DNA of 64,000 nt from Halorubellus sp. JP-L1 (GCF_011440375.1 NZ_JAAOIR010000001.1:1240001-1304000), one strand, 5' to 3'. Shown: positions 53,683 through 63,255, numbered from the stretch's first letter. Notes: generated from the letters alone by a model not told the origin. Numbers and translations are program-made.

Positions 53683-54597
53683 ATGCACGTAGGTGTCGTC
53701 GCCCAGAAGGGGAACGTGCGCGCCGCCCACCTCGCCGGCGACCTCCGCGAGGAACTCGCCGCGCGGGACGTCGACGTCGACGTCGACAAAGCGACTGCTC
53801 GGGCACTCCGGGGAGACGAGGCGACTGCTCAGGCACTCCAGGGAGACGAGGCGACTGCTCGAGCACTCGGGGAGGACGAGGCGACCGCCACGGAACTCGA
53901 CGTCGACGGCGTCGCCGTCGGGTCGATGGGCGCGTGCGACCTCGTCGTCAGCATCGGCGGCGACGGCACCTTCCTGTACGCCGCCCGCGGCGCCGGGTCG
54001 GTCCCGATCCTCGGCGTGAACCTCGGCGAAGTCGGGTTCCTGAACGCCGTCTCGCCGGCGGACGCCCACGACGCCGTCCTCGCTGAGGTCGACCGATACC
54101 GGAAGACGGGCGCCGTCCGGTCGCGCGCGCTCCCGCGACTCGCCGCGACCGGCGACGACTGGTCGCTCGCCCCCGCGATGAACGAGATCGTCGTCCAGGG
54201 CCCCCAGCGCGGGCACGGCGCCGGTGCCGGGTTCGAGGTCCGCGTGGACGGCGAACTCTACTCGGGCGGGCACGCCGACGGCGTGCTCGTCGCGACCGCC
54301 ACCGGGTCGACCGCGTACAACCTCAGCGAGGACGGCCCGCTCGTCGCGCCGTCCGCGGGCACCCTCGTCGTCACGGAGATGTGCGCGGCGGACGCGATGC
54401 CCTCGCTCGTCCTCGCCCGCGACCAGACGATAACCGTGCGCGTCGACGACGCCGACGCCGCGCACGTCATCAGCGACGGCCGGGAGACCCACGAACTCGA
54501 GCCGCCAGCGACCGTCGAGGTCGGCGTCGCTGACGACCCAGTCCGGGTCGCCGGCCCGCCAGTGAACTTCTTCGAGGCACTCGGCAAACTCGACTAG
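53683..54597 (+). CDS. nadK: NAD kinase
   Basis: A 304-residue enzyme phosphorylating NAD to NADP. The [18 protein letters not shown] motif (GGDGT) is near residues 86-103, followed by [22 protein letters not shown] and [20 protein letters not shown], all diagnostic. The region between the first strand ([10 protein letters not shown]) and the GGDG motif has three ten-residue repeats ([10 protein letters not shown] and variants) from 30-bp repeats, an insertion absent from most NadK. The ATG at 53683 gives the expected start. Confidence 0.93.
   Translation: MHVGVVAQKGNVRAAHLAGDLREELAARDVDVDVDKATARALRGDEATAQALQGDEATARALGEDEATATELDVDGVAVGSMGACDLVVSIGGDGTFLYAARGAGSVPILGVNLGEVGFLNAVSPADAHDAVLAEVDRYRKTGAVRSRALPRLAATGDDWSLAPAMNEIVVQGPQRGHGAGAGFEVRVDGELYSGGHADGVLVATATGSTAYNLSEDGPLVAPSAGTLVVTEMCAADAMPSLVLARDQTITVRVDDADAAHVISDGRETHELEPPATVEVGVADDPVRVAGPPVNFFEALGKLD
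53791..53880 (+). repeat. 30-bp in-frame tandem repeat inside nadK
   Basis: Units start at 53791, 53821 and 53851, each encoding ATA(R/Q)AL plus GDE or EDE. A fourth, partial copy follows (ATATEL). The repeat is in frame and lies between the first strand and the ATP-binding motif, where length variation should be tolerated. Confidence 0.9.
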
Positions 54598-54650
54598 GGC
54601 AGCCGCGCCCGCACTCGCGACCGCCCTCACGCCCGCACTCGCACCCCTGG

Positions 54651-54712
54651 CCACCATCGCGGGCGGCCGAATCCACCATCACGGGCGGTCGAATCCACCG
54701 TCACGACGGGCG
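54651..54712. repeat. 22-bp tandem repeat after nadK
   Basis: Units 54651-54672 and 54673-54694 share CCACCATC(G/A)CGGGCGG(C/T)CGAAT; a third copy is degenerate and partial. A shorter repeat (CGCCCGCACTCGC twice) lies between the nadK stop and these units. Confidence 0.75.
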
Positions 54713-54791
54713 TTCGCGAACGGTCGCTGCGGGTGCGGTCGCCGTTCCCCCTTCGTCAGGTACAAGCGGCTCTCGTCCCTTCCGGGTACCA

Positions 54792-55721
54792 ATGAGCCAG
54801 GAACTGCCGGACGTCCAGGCGTCGAGCCCGGACGTCACCGTCGGCCTCAACCAGGTCGGGGTCACGGGCGTCGAGAAGCTCGTGAAGCTCGCCCGACCGG
54901 AGAAGCGCCCCATCGTGCTGATGGCGGAGTTCGAGGTGTTCGTGGATCTGCCGTCGTGGCGGAAGGGCGCGGACATGAGTCGGAACATGGAGGTCATCGA
55001 CGAGACGCTCGAAGCCGCGACCAGAGATGAGGCGTACCGCGTCGAGGACGTCTGTGGGGACGCCGCCGAACGCCTGCTCGACAAGCACGACTACACGACG
55101 AAGGCCGAAGTCCAGATGGAAGCCGAGCTCGTGACGCGCGAGCAGACGCCCGCGAGCGACCGCGAGACCCAGAGCACCGTCGACGTCATCGCTGGCGCGA
55201 CCGCGACCGACGAGGGGACGCGCGAGGAGGTCGGTGCGCGCGTCGTCGGCATGACGGTGTGTCCGTGCTCGCAGGGCATGAGCGCGGCGCGCGCCCGTCG
55301 CGTCCTCGATGACCTCGGCGTCGACGACGAGACCGCGGACGCGTTCCTCGACGAAGTCCCGCAACCGGGTCACAGTCAGCGCGGGCACGCGACGCTCACC
55401 GTCGAGACCGACGGCGCGCCCGAGGTCGACCTCATGGACCTCGTCGAGGTCGCGCGCGACTCGATGAGCGCGCGCATCTACAACCTCGCGAAGCGCCCGG
55501 ACGAGGACCACATGACCTACGAGAGTCACTCGAACGCGAAGTTCGTCGAGGACTGCGTGCGGTCGATGGCCGAGGGCGTCGCCAGCGAGTTCCCGGACCT
55601 CGCCGACGACGCCGTCGTCACGATGAAGCAGAGCAACGACGAGAGCATCCACCAGCACAATGCGCACGCCGAACGCATCGCCGAGGTCGGCACGCTCCGC
55701 GAGGAACTCGCCGAGGACTGA
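54792..55721 (+). CDS. mptA: GTP cyclohydrolase MptA (FolE2 family)
   Basis: A 309-residue Fe(II)/Zn-dependent GTP cyclohydrolase of the FolE2/MptA family, providing the first pterin step for the C1 carrier. [18 protein letters not shown] carries the metal-binding Cys near residue 154; the start [20 protein letters not shown] and the end [20 protein letters not shown] (with conserved His) are typical. It fits functionally with mch at 36.4 kb. It starts at the ATG at 54792. Confidence 0.93.
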   Translation: MSQELPDVQASSPDVTVGLNQVGVTGVEKLVKLARPEKRPIVLMAEFEVFVDLPSWRKGADMSRNMEVIDETLEAATRDEAYRVEDVCGDAAERLLDKHDYTTKAEVQMEAELVTREQTPASDRETQSTVDVIAGATATDEGTREEVGARVVGMTVCPCSQGMSAARARRVLDDLGVDDETADAFLDEVPQPGHSQRGHATLTVETDGAPEVDLMDLVEVARDSMSARIYNLAKRPDEDHMTYESHSNAKFVEDCVRSMAEGVASEFPDLADDAVVTMKQSNDESIHQHNAHAERIAEVGTLREELAED

Positions 55722-55803
55722 CGACCGGGCACGAGCGCGGGCCTGTGCCACCCGACCGCGCGAGTCTCAGAATGAGAGCGGCTCTACCTAGTCTCTCTGC
55801 CTC

Positions 55804-56607
55804 TCAGAACGAGAGCGGTTCGGCGCCGTCCCACGTGGGCCGGAACTTCTCGAAGACGTCCGCGGCGAACTCGGGGTCCTTCAGGTCGATCATCGCGAAC
55901 GCTTCGGTGCCGCCGAGGGGGTTCGGGACCTGGATGACGACCTCGATGTCGTCGATGAGGTTGAACGTGCCCGTGACGTCCTCGCTCGTGCGCACGGAGA
56001 AGTTCGGGTCGTCGGTGAGTCGGTTCCGGTAGCGGCGGCCGACGTCCTCGCTGAGGGAGGCGACCATCTCGCGAGTCATGAGGACGTCGACGTGGACGCC
56101 GCGGTCGAGTGCGTTCTCCATCTCCTCGACGATGGACTCGCCGATGTCGGCGACGTTGAACTGCGGGCTCGGGTCGGAGGCGACCATCACGATGCGGTCG
56201 TCGGCGGCCGTCAGCCGCTCGAGGAGGAGGTCGGTGGTCTCCTCCTGGCCGACGGCGGCCGTCCAGAACTGTTCCTCGACGGGTTCGGCGGCGTCGAGTT
56301 CGTCGCTCAGTTCGTCGACGATGTTCTGGTACTGCTCGGCCTTCTCCTCGAGTTCGCGCTTCTTGTCCTCGAGCAGGCGGTCGAGCGCTGTCGCGGGTTC
56401 GACGGCGACGTACTTCTTCGGTCGCGAGGCGGTCTGGCTCCGAACGAGGTTGTACTGCTCGATGCTGTTGAGGACGTCGTAGATGCGACCCATCGGGACG
56501 TCGCTCGCCCGGGACAACTCTTTGGCGGTTGTCGGGCCGGTGTTGAGGAGTGCGCGGTACGCTCGCGCCTCGTATTCCGACAACCCGAGGTCTCGCAGGC
56601 TGGCCAT
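55804..56607 (-). CDS. TrmB-family transcription regulator
   Basis: A 267-residue regulator. Residues 1-70 form a winged helix (LGLSEYEARAYRALLNTGPT, SDVPMGRIYDVLNSIEQYNL), followed by a coiled coil (DKKRELEEKAEQYQNIVDEL) and a C-terminal domain (DRIVMVASDPSPQF) that is shorter than that of sugar-binding TrmB; the latter has the TrmB_C region. The target is unknown. CATAAAC 26-32 bases before the ATG at 56607 is a good TATA box on the reverse strand and fixes the start. Confidence 0.87.
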   Translation of the reverse strand: MASLRDLGLSEYEARAYRALLNTGPTTAKELSRASDVPMGRIYDVLNSIEQYNLVRSQTASRPKKYVAVEPATALDRLLEDKKRELEEKAEQYQNIVDELSDELDAAEPVEEQFWTAAVGQEETTDLLLERLTAADDRIVMVASDPSPQFNVADIGESIVEEMENALDRGVHVDVLMTREMVASLSEDVGRRYRNRLTDDPNFSVRTSEDVTGTFNLIDDIEVVIQVPNPLGGTEAFAMIDLKDPEFAADVFEKFRPTWDGAEPLSF

Positions 56608-56632
56608 AGTAAACCCAATCAGAGTGGAGAAC

Positions 56633-56639
56633 CATAAAC
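56633..56639 (-). promoter_or_regulatory. TATA box of the TrmB-family gene
   Basis: The reverse strand reads GTTTATG 26-32 bases upstream of the ATG at 56607, predicting a leaderless transcript. Confidence 0.55.
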
Positions 56640-56727
56640 ACATCGGTAGTTGTGGCCGACGGCGAGGGCGTCGGTCCGAACGCGCCTCTCTCCTCGGCAG
56701 CTCGCATGCGCGGCAGCCCCGAAGCCC

Positions 56728-58377
56728 TCAGACCGTCTCCGCGACCAGGTCCGCGAGCGCCGGCGGCGTCGTCGCGGTGCCGGCGACGTCGTCGCCGCGC
56801 GCCACCGTCGCCTCGCCCGCCGGCACGTCGCTCGCGGCCGGGACGACGACCTTCTCGTGGTCCGCCATCCGGAGCGCCGCGCGATGCAAATCGCTGCCTG
56901 CGTCATCGCCGACGCGGATCACGAGCGGCGACTCCAGGTAGCGCGACGCGGCCGCGGCGTACGTCGCGACGCGGACGCCGAACCGGTCGGCCGCACCGCC
57001 GAACGCTTCGAGCGCCCGCCGGCCGCGAGCGCGGTACTCGTCGTCTCCGGTGACGACCGCGAGGTCCAGGAGCGCGTCGGCGAGCGCGACGTTCCCGTCG
57101 AGCGGATACAGCGGTTCGTCGAGCAGGCCCGCGCCCGACGCCGGGCCGTCGCGGAACGCGTCCTCGTCGCCGAGCGCGTCGATCGTCCAGTCCGCGACCG
57201 CGCGCGCCGCGTCGACGACGTCGCCACCGACGGCGTCCGCGCCGAGGACCTGTCGCGCCCGCAGGAGCGCCGAGAGCACGTGCGCCTGATCCGCGAGCAC
57301 GCCGCGTTCGCCGGTCTCCCCGTCGACGCGGTAGTGCGTCACCGCGCCGTCGTCGGCGACGAGGTCGTCGCGGACGAACGCGAGCGCGTCACGGCCGTAC
57401 TTGCGCGCGTGCTCGTCGTCCGTGTACGACGCAAACGTGAGGAGCGCGTCCGCCGCGAGCGCGTTCCGGTCCGCGAACGCCGTCCCGTCGATAGCGGGGG
57501 CCTCGGCCGTCTCGCGGTCGCTCGGGTCGAGCGCGTAGTACTCGTCGTCGTCGGCCTGACTGCCCGCGAACGCCTCGCCCGTCCACAGCGTCGACGCGAG
57601 GTACTCCACGCCCGACCGCGCCGCGTCCCGGTACGACTCCGTCCCCGTGTAGAGGTACGCGTTCGCGAACGCCCGGACGAGCGCGGCGTTCGAGTCCAGT
57701 AGCTTCTCGTGGTGGACCGTCGACCAGTTCGCGTTCTCCGCGAACCGGTAGAACCCGCCGTCGTGGTCGTCCCGGAGGTTCGCGTCCACGGCGTCGAGCG
57801 TGCGGACCGCCTGGTCGCGTTCGCGCTTCAGCGCGAACTCGACCGTCCGCGGGAGCGGGAACTTCGCGCCCTCGCCCCACCCGCCGTCGTCGGCGTCGAA
57901 CGCGTCGACGAGCTGGCCGAGCATCTGCTTCTCCACCTCCGGCGTCAACGCGCCCGCCGGCGGCGTGCCGTCGCGGAGCGACCGCGGGACCGTCCCGGCG
58001 TCCTGGCCCTTCGCGTCCCACGCCTTCCGGACGCTCGAGAGCACTTGCCGGAAGCCGTCCGGAGCGAGGTAGCCCGCGCCCGAGAGCACCGTTCCGTCGG
58101 GCGCGAGGAACACCGTCGACGGGAACCCGCCCATGTTGTAGCGTTCGCGAACGCGCGGGCGTCGGTCGACGTCCACGCGAATCGGCACGAAGCCGTCGTT
58201 GACGTTCGCCGCCATCCGCGGTTCGTCGTACGTCTCCCGGTCCATCTCGTGACAGTGCGCGCACCACGTCGCGGACAGCGACAGTAGCACGGGCTTGCCG
58301 GCGCGCGCGGCGTCGTCGAAGGCGTCCTGACTCCACTCGCGCCACTCGACGCGCGTGCGCTCGGCGGACTTATCCAT
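56728..58377 (-). CDS. Thioredoxin-domain protein of the YyaL/SPATA20 (DUF255) type
   Basis: A 549-residue protein. Residues 8-130 form a DUF255/thioredoxin-like domain with active site ATWCAHCHEMDRETY and GGFPSTVFLAPDG. The remainder is an (alpha/alpha)6-barrel related to cellobiose-epimerase-like folds (GGFYRFAENANWSTVHHEKL, ALLRARQVLGADAV). Bacterial members run to about 680 residues; this is shorter at the C terminus but shows no break. Function is unknown; a role in redox or cell-envelope processes is possible. Confidence 0.83.
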   Translation of the reverse strand: MDKSAERTRVEWREWSQDAFDDAARAGKPVLLSLSATWCAHCHEMDRETYDEPRMAANVNDGFVPIRVDVDRRPRVRERYNMGGFPSTVFLAPDGTVLSGAGYLAPDGFRQVLSSVRKAWDAKGQDAGTVPRSLRDGTPPAGALTPEVEKQMLGQLVDAFDADDGGWGEGAKFPLPRTVEFALKRERDQAVRTLDAVDANLRDDHDGGFYRFAENANWSTVHHEKLLDSNAALVRAFANAYLYTGTESYRDAARSGVEYLASTLWTGEAFAGSQADDDEYYALDPSDRETAEAPAIDGTAFADRNALAADALLTFASYTDDEHARKYGRDALAFVRDDLVADDGAVTHYRVDGETGERGVLADQAHVLSALLRARQVLGADAVGGDVVDAARAVADWTIDALGDEDAFRDGPASGAGLLDEPLYPLDGNVALADALLDLAVVTGDDEYRARGRRALEAFGGAADRFGVRVATYAAAASRYLESPLVIRVGDDAGSDLHRAALRMADHEKVVVPAASDVPAGEATVARGDDVAGTATTPPALADLVAETV

Positions 58378-58437
58378 ACGCCCGGTTGGGTGCGGCGGTG
58401 ATAAAGGGCTTTGAACCCGGACGCGTTACGCACGGGC

Positions 58438-59106
58438 ATGGTCGGGTACCTCCGGTACGTCGCGGCGCTACTAGTCATCCCGCTCCTGGACTCAATCGTC
58501 CTGGTGTGGCTGGTGACGTCTGGGACCCTCGGCGGGCTGCAGGCGGTCGCGCTCGTCGTCCTCACCGCGTTGATCGGGATGGTGCTCGTTCGCGCGGAGG
58601 GCCGGCGGACGCTCCGGAAGATCCAGAAGTCGCTCGCGGCCGGGAATCCGCCGACGAACGAGCTGCTGGACGCGGGCCTGCTCATCGCCGCGGGCGCGTT
58701 CCTGCTGACGCCCGGACTGGTGACGGACGCGGTCGGGATCGCGTTGACGCTCCCGCTCTCGCGCATCCCGATCCGGATGGCCCTGAAGAAGTACGTCGTC
58801 GTCCCGTACATCGACGAGCACGCGGCCGGGATGGCGTCCGGGAAGGCGTGGACGTTCGGATTCCCGAACCCCGAGGACGCGTCCTCGGGCGGCGGTGGCG
58901 GGTTCGGCGCGACGTTCGGCGGGAGCTTTGGCACCGGCGGCGACGCTGACGGCGGTCCGTTCGGCGCAGGGAGCGACGGTGACGGCGGTCCGTTCGGCGG
59001 TGGCGCCAGCGAGCGCGCTGAGAGCGACGACACCATCGACCTGGACGAGGACGCGTTCGAGGTCGACGTCGAGGACGTCCACGAGGACGACGAAGACCGA
59101 GACTGA
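58438..59106 (+). CDS. FxsA-family membrane protein
   Basis: A 222-residue membrane protein. Three or four hydrophobic segments (LLVIPLLDSIVLVWLVTSGT, AVALVVLTALIGMVLVRAEG, AGAFLLTPGLVTDAVGIAL) match FxsA, with the conserved LLTPGLVTD. The C-terminal 85 residues are glycine repeats (GGGGGFGATFGGSFGTGGDA) followed by an acidic end. The E. coli relative influences phage exclusion. The ATG at 58438 starts the hydrophobic MVGYLRYVAAL. Confidence 0.82.
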   Translation: MVGYLRYVAALLVIPLLDSIVLVWLVTSGTLGGLQAVALVVLTALIGMVLVRAEGRRTLRKIQKSLAAGNPPTNELLDAGLLIAAGAFLLTPGLVTDAVGIALTLPLSRIPIRMALKKYVVVPYIDEHAAGMASGKAWTFGFPNPEDASSGGGGGFGATFGGSFGTGGDADGGPFGAGSDGDGGPFGGGASERAESDDTIDLDEDAFEVDVEDVHEDDEDRD

Positions 59107-59133
59107 CCCCCACAGAACTGCAAGAAGGAAACC

Positions 59134-59139
59134 CTTTTA
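59134..59139 (+). promoter_or_regulatory. TATA box of tRNA-Ile
   Basis: CTTTTA lies 31-36 bases before the tRNA 5' end, directly after the FxsA gene. Confidence 0.5.
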
Positions 59140-59169
59140 TCCATCACCCATCTACCTCAGACTGGGTTC

Positions 59170-59243
59170 GGGCGGATAGCTCAATTAGGTTGAGCGCCAC
59201 TCTGATAAGGTGGAGGTTCTCGGTTCAAATCCGAGTCTGCCCA
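59170..59243 (+). tRNA. tRNA-Ile (anticodon GAT)
   Basis: A 74-base cloverleaf: acceptor GGGCGGA/TCTGCCC, D-arm GCTC/GAGC, anticodon stem CCACT/GGTGG around CTGATAA (GAT at 59204-59206), variable AGGTT, T-arm CTCGG/CCGAG around TTCAAAT, discriminator A. Its last 24 bases plus the next two are copied exactly at 59364-59389. Confidence 0.96.
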
Positions 59244-59480
59244 CTTCTCCAGCGAACAACGACGTCGAGCGCAGCGAGGCGTCCGTTCGCTGGAGAAGTG
59301 CAATCTCGATTTGAATCCTGTGAGTCGCAGCCCGCGCAGCGGAGCGAGCAGGAACGTCTCACATCGGTTCAAATCCGAGTCTGCCCACTCCTCTGCTGCC
59401 ACAAACGAGGAGCGTAGCGACGAGTGCGGCAGCGGAGAAGTGTAGTATCTGTTCGAGTCTCGTGAGTCGTAGCGCCGAGG
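59243..59480 (+). repeat. Tandem T-arm copies and hairpins downstream of tRNA-Ile
   Basis: In order: a perfect 15-bp hairpin, ACTTCTCCAGCGAAC (59243-59257) with its inverse (59285-59299); a degenerate T-arm with stem CTC/GAG (59305-59324); an exact 26-base copy of the tRNA 3' end (59364-59389); a second hairpin with arms 59387-59403 and 59425-59441 (14 of 17 paired); and another degenerate T-arm copy (59449-59469). Hairpin loops carry GAGCG(C/T)AGCGA. The spacing from tRNA T-arm to exact copy is 144 bases, against 155 at tRNA-Gly. Confidence 0.78.
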
Positions 59481-59614
59481 GTAGCGATGTCAGTGGCTGG
59501 TGGTTCGGGGACGCGACGGACGGTATCCGGCGCGGCGGATTGCCGTGGTGGCTGTTCGTCCGGTCAGTCCGGTGGCTATTGGGGTCGTGAGGACGTCGGA
59601 ATCGCGGTCACGGG

Positions 59615-59764
59615 CTACCAGTCGATGCGTTCGATGCTGTATCCGCCGCAGTTGGGGCAGACGTGGTGTTGGACGTCGTAGTCCGTCTCGCAGGAGAGAC
59701 AGACGTAGTCCGGTGGCGCGTCGTCGTCCTGGAAGCGCGCCACTACTGCTTTCAGTGTTCCCAT
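59615..59764 (-). CDS. Very small zinc-ribbon protein
   Basis: A 49-residue protein too short for usual gene calls. It starts MGTLKAVVARFQDDDAPPDY and has two CxxC knuckles, VCLSCETDYD and VCPNCGGYSI, then ends IERIDW. The cysteine spacing suits one zinc ion, and the composition is haloarchaeal. Many haloarchaea have such small zinc-finger proteins, some affecting biofilm and motility. The role here is unknown. Confidence 0.75.
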   Translation of the reverse strand: MGTLKAVVARFQDDDAPPDYVCLSCETDYDVQHHVCPNCGGYSIERIDW

Positions 59765-59933
59765 CCGACGGATGCCAGGGTATCGATGGGTATAACGCTT
59801 CTGTCCTGGTATCGGTCGTCGCGCAGTGTGCCGATTCGTGCCGCTGTCGGCCGCCTTGACGGTGCCTCCGCCGGAGTTTCACTTTCACTCTGCATGGCGC
59901 GGGTTTAGGGGCGTCGTGAGCGTCTGTCTCGGT

Positions 59934-60071
59934 ATGAGTGCACAGGACGACGTGCGGGAGGCGCTCGAGGCGGCGAAGCTCGCGGCGGCGTCGGACGACT
60001 ACGATTCGCTGGAGGACGCGGGCCTGGAGCTCGTGGGGTTGGCGCGTCGCCGGCGCCACGAGGACGACTGA
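59934..60071 (+). CDS. Small helical protein of unknown function
   Basis: A 45-residue frame (SAQDDVREALEAAKLAAASD, ending GLARRRRHEDD) with strong haloarchaeal composition, predicted as two helices. The ATG at 59934 follows a frame of non-haloarchaeal sequence. It lies 58 bases before the large dehydrogenase gene and may share its transcript. Confidence 0.55.
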   Translation: MSAQDDVREALEAAKLAAASDDYDSLEDAGLELVGLARRRRHEDD

Positions 60072-60129
60072 CGGGTCGCGAGTGGGCGACGGCGGCGGCG
60101 TTAAGTCGTCGCCGTCCGAGGCGTCGGGT

Positions 60130-63100
60130 ATGGCGATGGACCCGGACCCGGCGGGTCGTGCACGCGACGGGGCGTCGGACTACGACTACGCGAGCGACGC
60201 CGTCGAACGCCCGGACCTGGCGGCAGCGCTCGCCGAGCGCGTCGACGGCGAGGTGCGGTTCGACGACTACTCGCGGCAGCTGTACGCGACGGACGCGAGC
60301 CTGTACGAGGTGACGCCGATCGGGGTGGTGTTCCCGACGGGGACCGCGGACGTGTCGGCGGTGCTGTCGTTCTGCGCGGAGGAGGACATCGCGGTGCTGC
60401 CGCGGGGCGGCGGGACGAGTCTCGCGGGGCAGTCGGTGAACGAGGCGGTGGTGCTCGACTTCACGACGCACATGGACTCGGTGCGCGAGGTCGACGTCGA
60501 GCGGCGGCGGGCGCGAGCGGAACCGGGCGTGCTATTGGGGGACCTGAACGAGCGTCTCGCCGAGCACGACCTGAAGTTCGCGCCGGACCCGGCGTGGGGC
60601 GACAAGTCAGCGCTCGGCGGCGCGGTCGGGAACAACTCGACGGGCGCGCACTCGCTGCAGTACGGGAAGACGGACGCGTACGTCGAGCGCTGCGAGGTAG
60701 TGCTCGCGGACGGCACCGTCACCGAGTTCGGCGAGGTGTCCCTCGCGGAGGCCCGCGAGCGCGCTCGCGGCGACGACCTCGAGGCGGGGATCTACGCCAA
60801 AGTGCTGGAGATTCTCGACGAAGATTCGGACCTGCTCCGGGAGCGGTACCCGGACCTGAAGCGGTCGGTGTCGGGGTACAACCTCGACTGGCTCGTCGAG
60901 GACTACGCTGGCGGCGAGCGCGGCGTGGGCGAACCCGATGGGCCGGGGGACGTCGTGAACCTCGCGAAACTGCTGTGCGGGAGCGAGGGGACGCTCGCGG
61001 TCGTCACCGAGGTCGAGATTGCACTCGAGCCGGTGCCGGAGACGAAGTCCGTCGCGTTGCTGTGCTACGACGACCTCGTGACGGCGATGGAGGACGTCGC
61101 TGCGGTGCTCGAGCACGACCCGGCGGCGGTCGAACTCGTCGACGACGTCCTCCTAGGCCTCGCGCGGGAGACTCCGGAGTTCGGCGAGGTCGTCGAACTG
61201 CTGCCCGCGGCGACGAGCGACGTGCTCCTCGTCGAGTTCTACGCCGAAGACGATGCCGCGGGCGAGCGCGCCGTCGCGGAACTGCTCGCCGACCGCGTCC
61301 CGGAACCGACCGGGGAGGGCGCGACGCGGACGGACGCGGTGGCGGGCGACGAACCCGGAACCACGGGTTCGCCCGACGGACCGCCCGCTCGTGCGGTCGC
61401 GGGACTGGAGGCGCACGACGCGGCCGAGCGCGAGAAGTTCTGGAAGCTCCGGAAGTCGGGGCTCCCGATCTTGCTCTCTCGGACCTCTGACGCGAAGCAC
61501 GCGTCGTTCATCGAGGACGTCGCTATCCCGCCCGCGAACCTCCCGGAGTACGTCGAGGCGTTCCAGAAGGTCCTCGACGACCACGGGACGTTCGCGTCGT
61601 TCTACGCGCACGCCGGCCCGGGCGTCCTGCACGTCCGGCCGCTCGTAAACACGAAGACCGTCGACGGCGTCGAGACGATGCGGCAGATCGCGGACGCGGT
61701 GACGGACCTCGTCGTCGAGTACGGCGGGTCCGTGAGCGGCGAGCACGGCGACGGTCGCGCGCGCACGGAGTGGAACCACAAGCTGTTCGGGGCCGCGATC
61801 TGGGAGCGCTTCCGCGAGCTGAAGTCGGCGTTCGACCCGGACTGGCGACTGAACCCCGGACAGGTCTGCGGGGACGTCGACATGACCGAGGACCTCCGGA
61901 GTGGACCCGATTACGCGTTCGACGCGGGGTTCGACCCGGCGCTCGCGTGGGAGAACGAGAACGGCATGCAGGGGATGGTGGAGCTCTGTCACGGGTGCGG
62001 GGGCTGTCGCGGCCCGCAGGAGACGACGGGTGGCGTGATGTGTCCGACGTACCGCGCGGCCGAGGAAGAGGTGACGAGCACCAGGGGGCGCGCGAACCTG
62101 CTCCGGCAGGCGATGAGCGGCGACCTCCCCGACGACGCCCATCTCTCCGAGGAGTTCCGCGAGGAAGTCCTGGACCTCTGCGTGGGCTGCAAGGGCTGTG
62201 CGCGGGACTGCCCGAGCGGCGTCGACATGGCGAAGCTGAAGGCGGAGGTGACCCACGCCCACCACGAGCGCGAGGGCGCGACGCTCCGCGAGCGAGCGTT
62301 CGCGAACGTCGACGCGCTCGCGACGGCGGGGAGCGCGCTCGCGCCGGTGTCGAACTGGCTGGCGCGCGTACCCGGGGCGCGAACGCTCCTGGAGAAGACG
62401 GTCGGCATCGGGACCGAGCGGCCGCTCCCGACGTTCCGGCGGGAGACGTTCCGGGACTGGTTCGAGGCCCGCGGGGGGAGTGCGGTCGACCCGAACGCGG
62501 CGACCCGCACGGTCGTCCTCTTCCCGGACACGTACACGAACTACACGAACCCGGAGGCGGGGAAGGCCGCCGTGCGCGTCCTGGAGGCGGCGAACGTGCA
62601 CGTCGCGGTCCCGGGCGACGTCACCGATACCGGCCGGCCCGCGCACTCTATGGGATTCCTCGACCAGGCTCGCGAGACCGCGGAGACCGTCGTCGACGCG
62701 CTCGCGCCGTACGTTCGCGCCGGCCGGGAGGTCGTCGTCGTCGAGCCCTCCGACGCGGTGATGCTCCAGTCGGACTACCGCGACCTCCTCGGCGACGACG
62801 GCGAAGAATTGGACGCGGTCAGCGACAGCGGCGAACTGGAGGCGGTCAGTTCGGCGACCTTCGGCGTCTGCGAGTACCTGGACGCGTTCGGCCTGGACGC
62901 CACCGTGGACTGGGCGGCGCCGGACGACCACGTCGCGTACCACGGGCACTGCCACCAGCACGCGACGAAGAAGGACCACCACGCCGTGGGCGTGCTGCGG
63001 CGCGCGGGCTACCGCGTGGACGCCCTGGACTCGGGGTGCTGTGGGATGGCGGGGAGCTTCGGGTACGAGCGCGAGCACGAGGCGATGAGCGACGCCATCG

Positions 63101-63255
63101 CGAGCATCCTCTACGAGCAGGTCGATGCGAGCGACGCGGACGGGGTCGTCGCGCCGGGCGCGTCCTGTCGGACGCAGCTCGCGAACCGCGAGAGCGCCGA
63201 CGGCCATCCGCCGACGCCGATCGAGGCGCTCGCGGACGCACTCCCCGGTCGCTGA
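60130..63255 (+). CDS. FAD and Fe-S domain D-lactate/glycolate dehydrogenase-like fusion (GlcD-GlpC type)
   Basis: A 1041-residue protein joining two enzymes. The N-terminal half (about 1-560) is a FAD_binding_4/FAD-oxidase_C flavoprotein (VLPRGGGTSLAGQSVNEAVV, GAVGNNSTGAHSLQYGKTDA, SGEHGDGRARTEWN). The middle has two cysteine motifs for [4Fe-4S] clusters (CHGCGGCRGP with a later MCP, and CVGCKGCARDCPSG near 690). The C-terminal half is a CCG-domain, with GHCHQHATKK and DSGCCGMAGSFGYE. It probably oxidises D-lactate or another 2-hydroxy acid and passes electrons to the respiratory chain. The ATG at 60130 is used. Confidence 0.9.
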   Translation: MAMDPDPAGRARDGASDYDYASDAVERPDLAAALAERVDGEVRFDDYSRQLYATDASLYEVTPIGVVFPTGTADVSAVLSFCAEEDIAVLPRGGGTSLAGQSVNEAVVLDFTTHMDSVREVDVERRRARAEPGVLLGDLNERLAEHDLKFAPDPAWGDKSALGGAVGNNSTGAHSLQYGKTDAYVERCEVVLADGTVTEFGEVSLAEARERARGDDLEAGIYAKVLEILDEDSDLLRERYPDLKRSVSGYNLDWLVEDYAGGERGVGEPDGPGDVVNLAKLLCGSEGTLAVVTEVEIALEPVPETKSVALLCYDDLVTAMEDVAAVLEHDPAAVELVDDVLLGLARETPEFGEVVELLPAATSDVLLVEFYAEDDAAGERAVAELLADRVPEPTGEGATRTDAVAGDEPGTTGSPDGPPARAVAGLEAHDAAEREKFWKLRKSGLPILLSRTSDAKHASFIEDVAIPPANLPEYVEAFQKVLDDHGTFASFYAHAGPGVLHVRPLVNTKTVDGVETMRQIADAVTDLVVEYGGSVSGEHGDGRARTEWNHKLFGAAIWERFRELKSAFDPDWRLNPGQVCGDVDMTEDLRSGPDYAFDAGFDPALAWENENGMQGMVELCHGCGGCRGPQETTGGVMCPTYRAAEEEVTSTRGRANLLRQAMSGDLPDDAHLSEEFREEVLDLCVGCKGCARDCPSGVDMAKLKAEVTHAHHEREGATLRERAFANVDALATAGSALAPVSNWLARVPGARTLLEKTVGIGTERPLPTFRRETFRDWFEARGGSAVDPNAATRTVVLFPDTYTNYTNPEAGKAAVRVLEAANVHVAVPGDVTDTGRPAHSMGFLDQARETAETVVDALAPYVRAGREVVVVEPSDAVMLQSDYRDLLGDDGEELDAVSDSGELEAVSSATFGVCEYLDAFGLDATVDWAAPDDHVAYHGHCHQHATKKDHHAVGVLRRAGYRVDALDSGCCGMAGSFGYEREHEAMSDAIASILYEQVDASDADGVVAPGASCRTQLANRESADGHPPTPIEALADALPGR

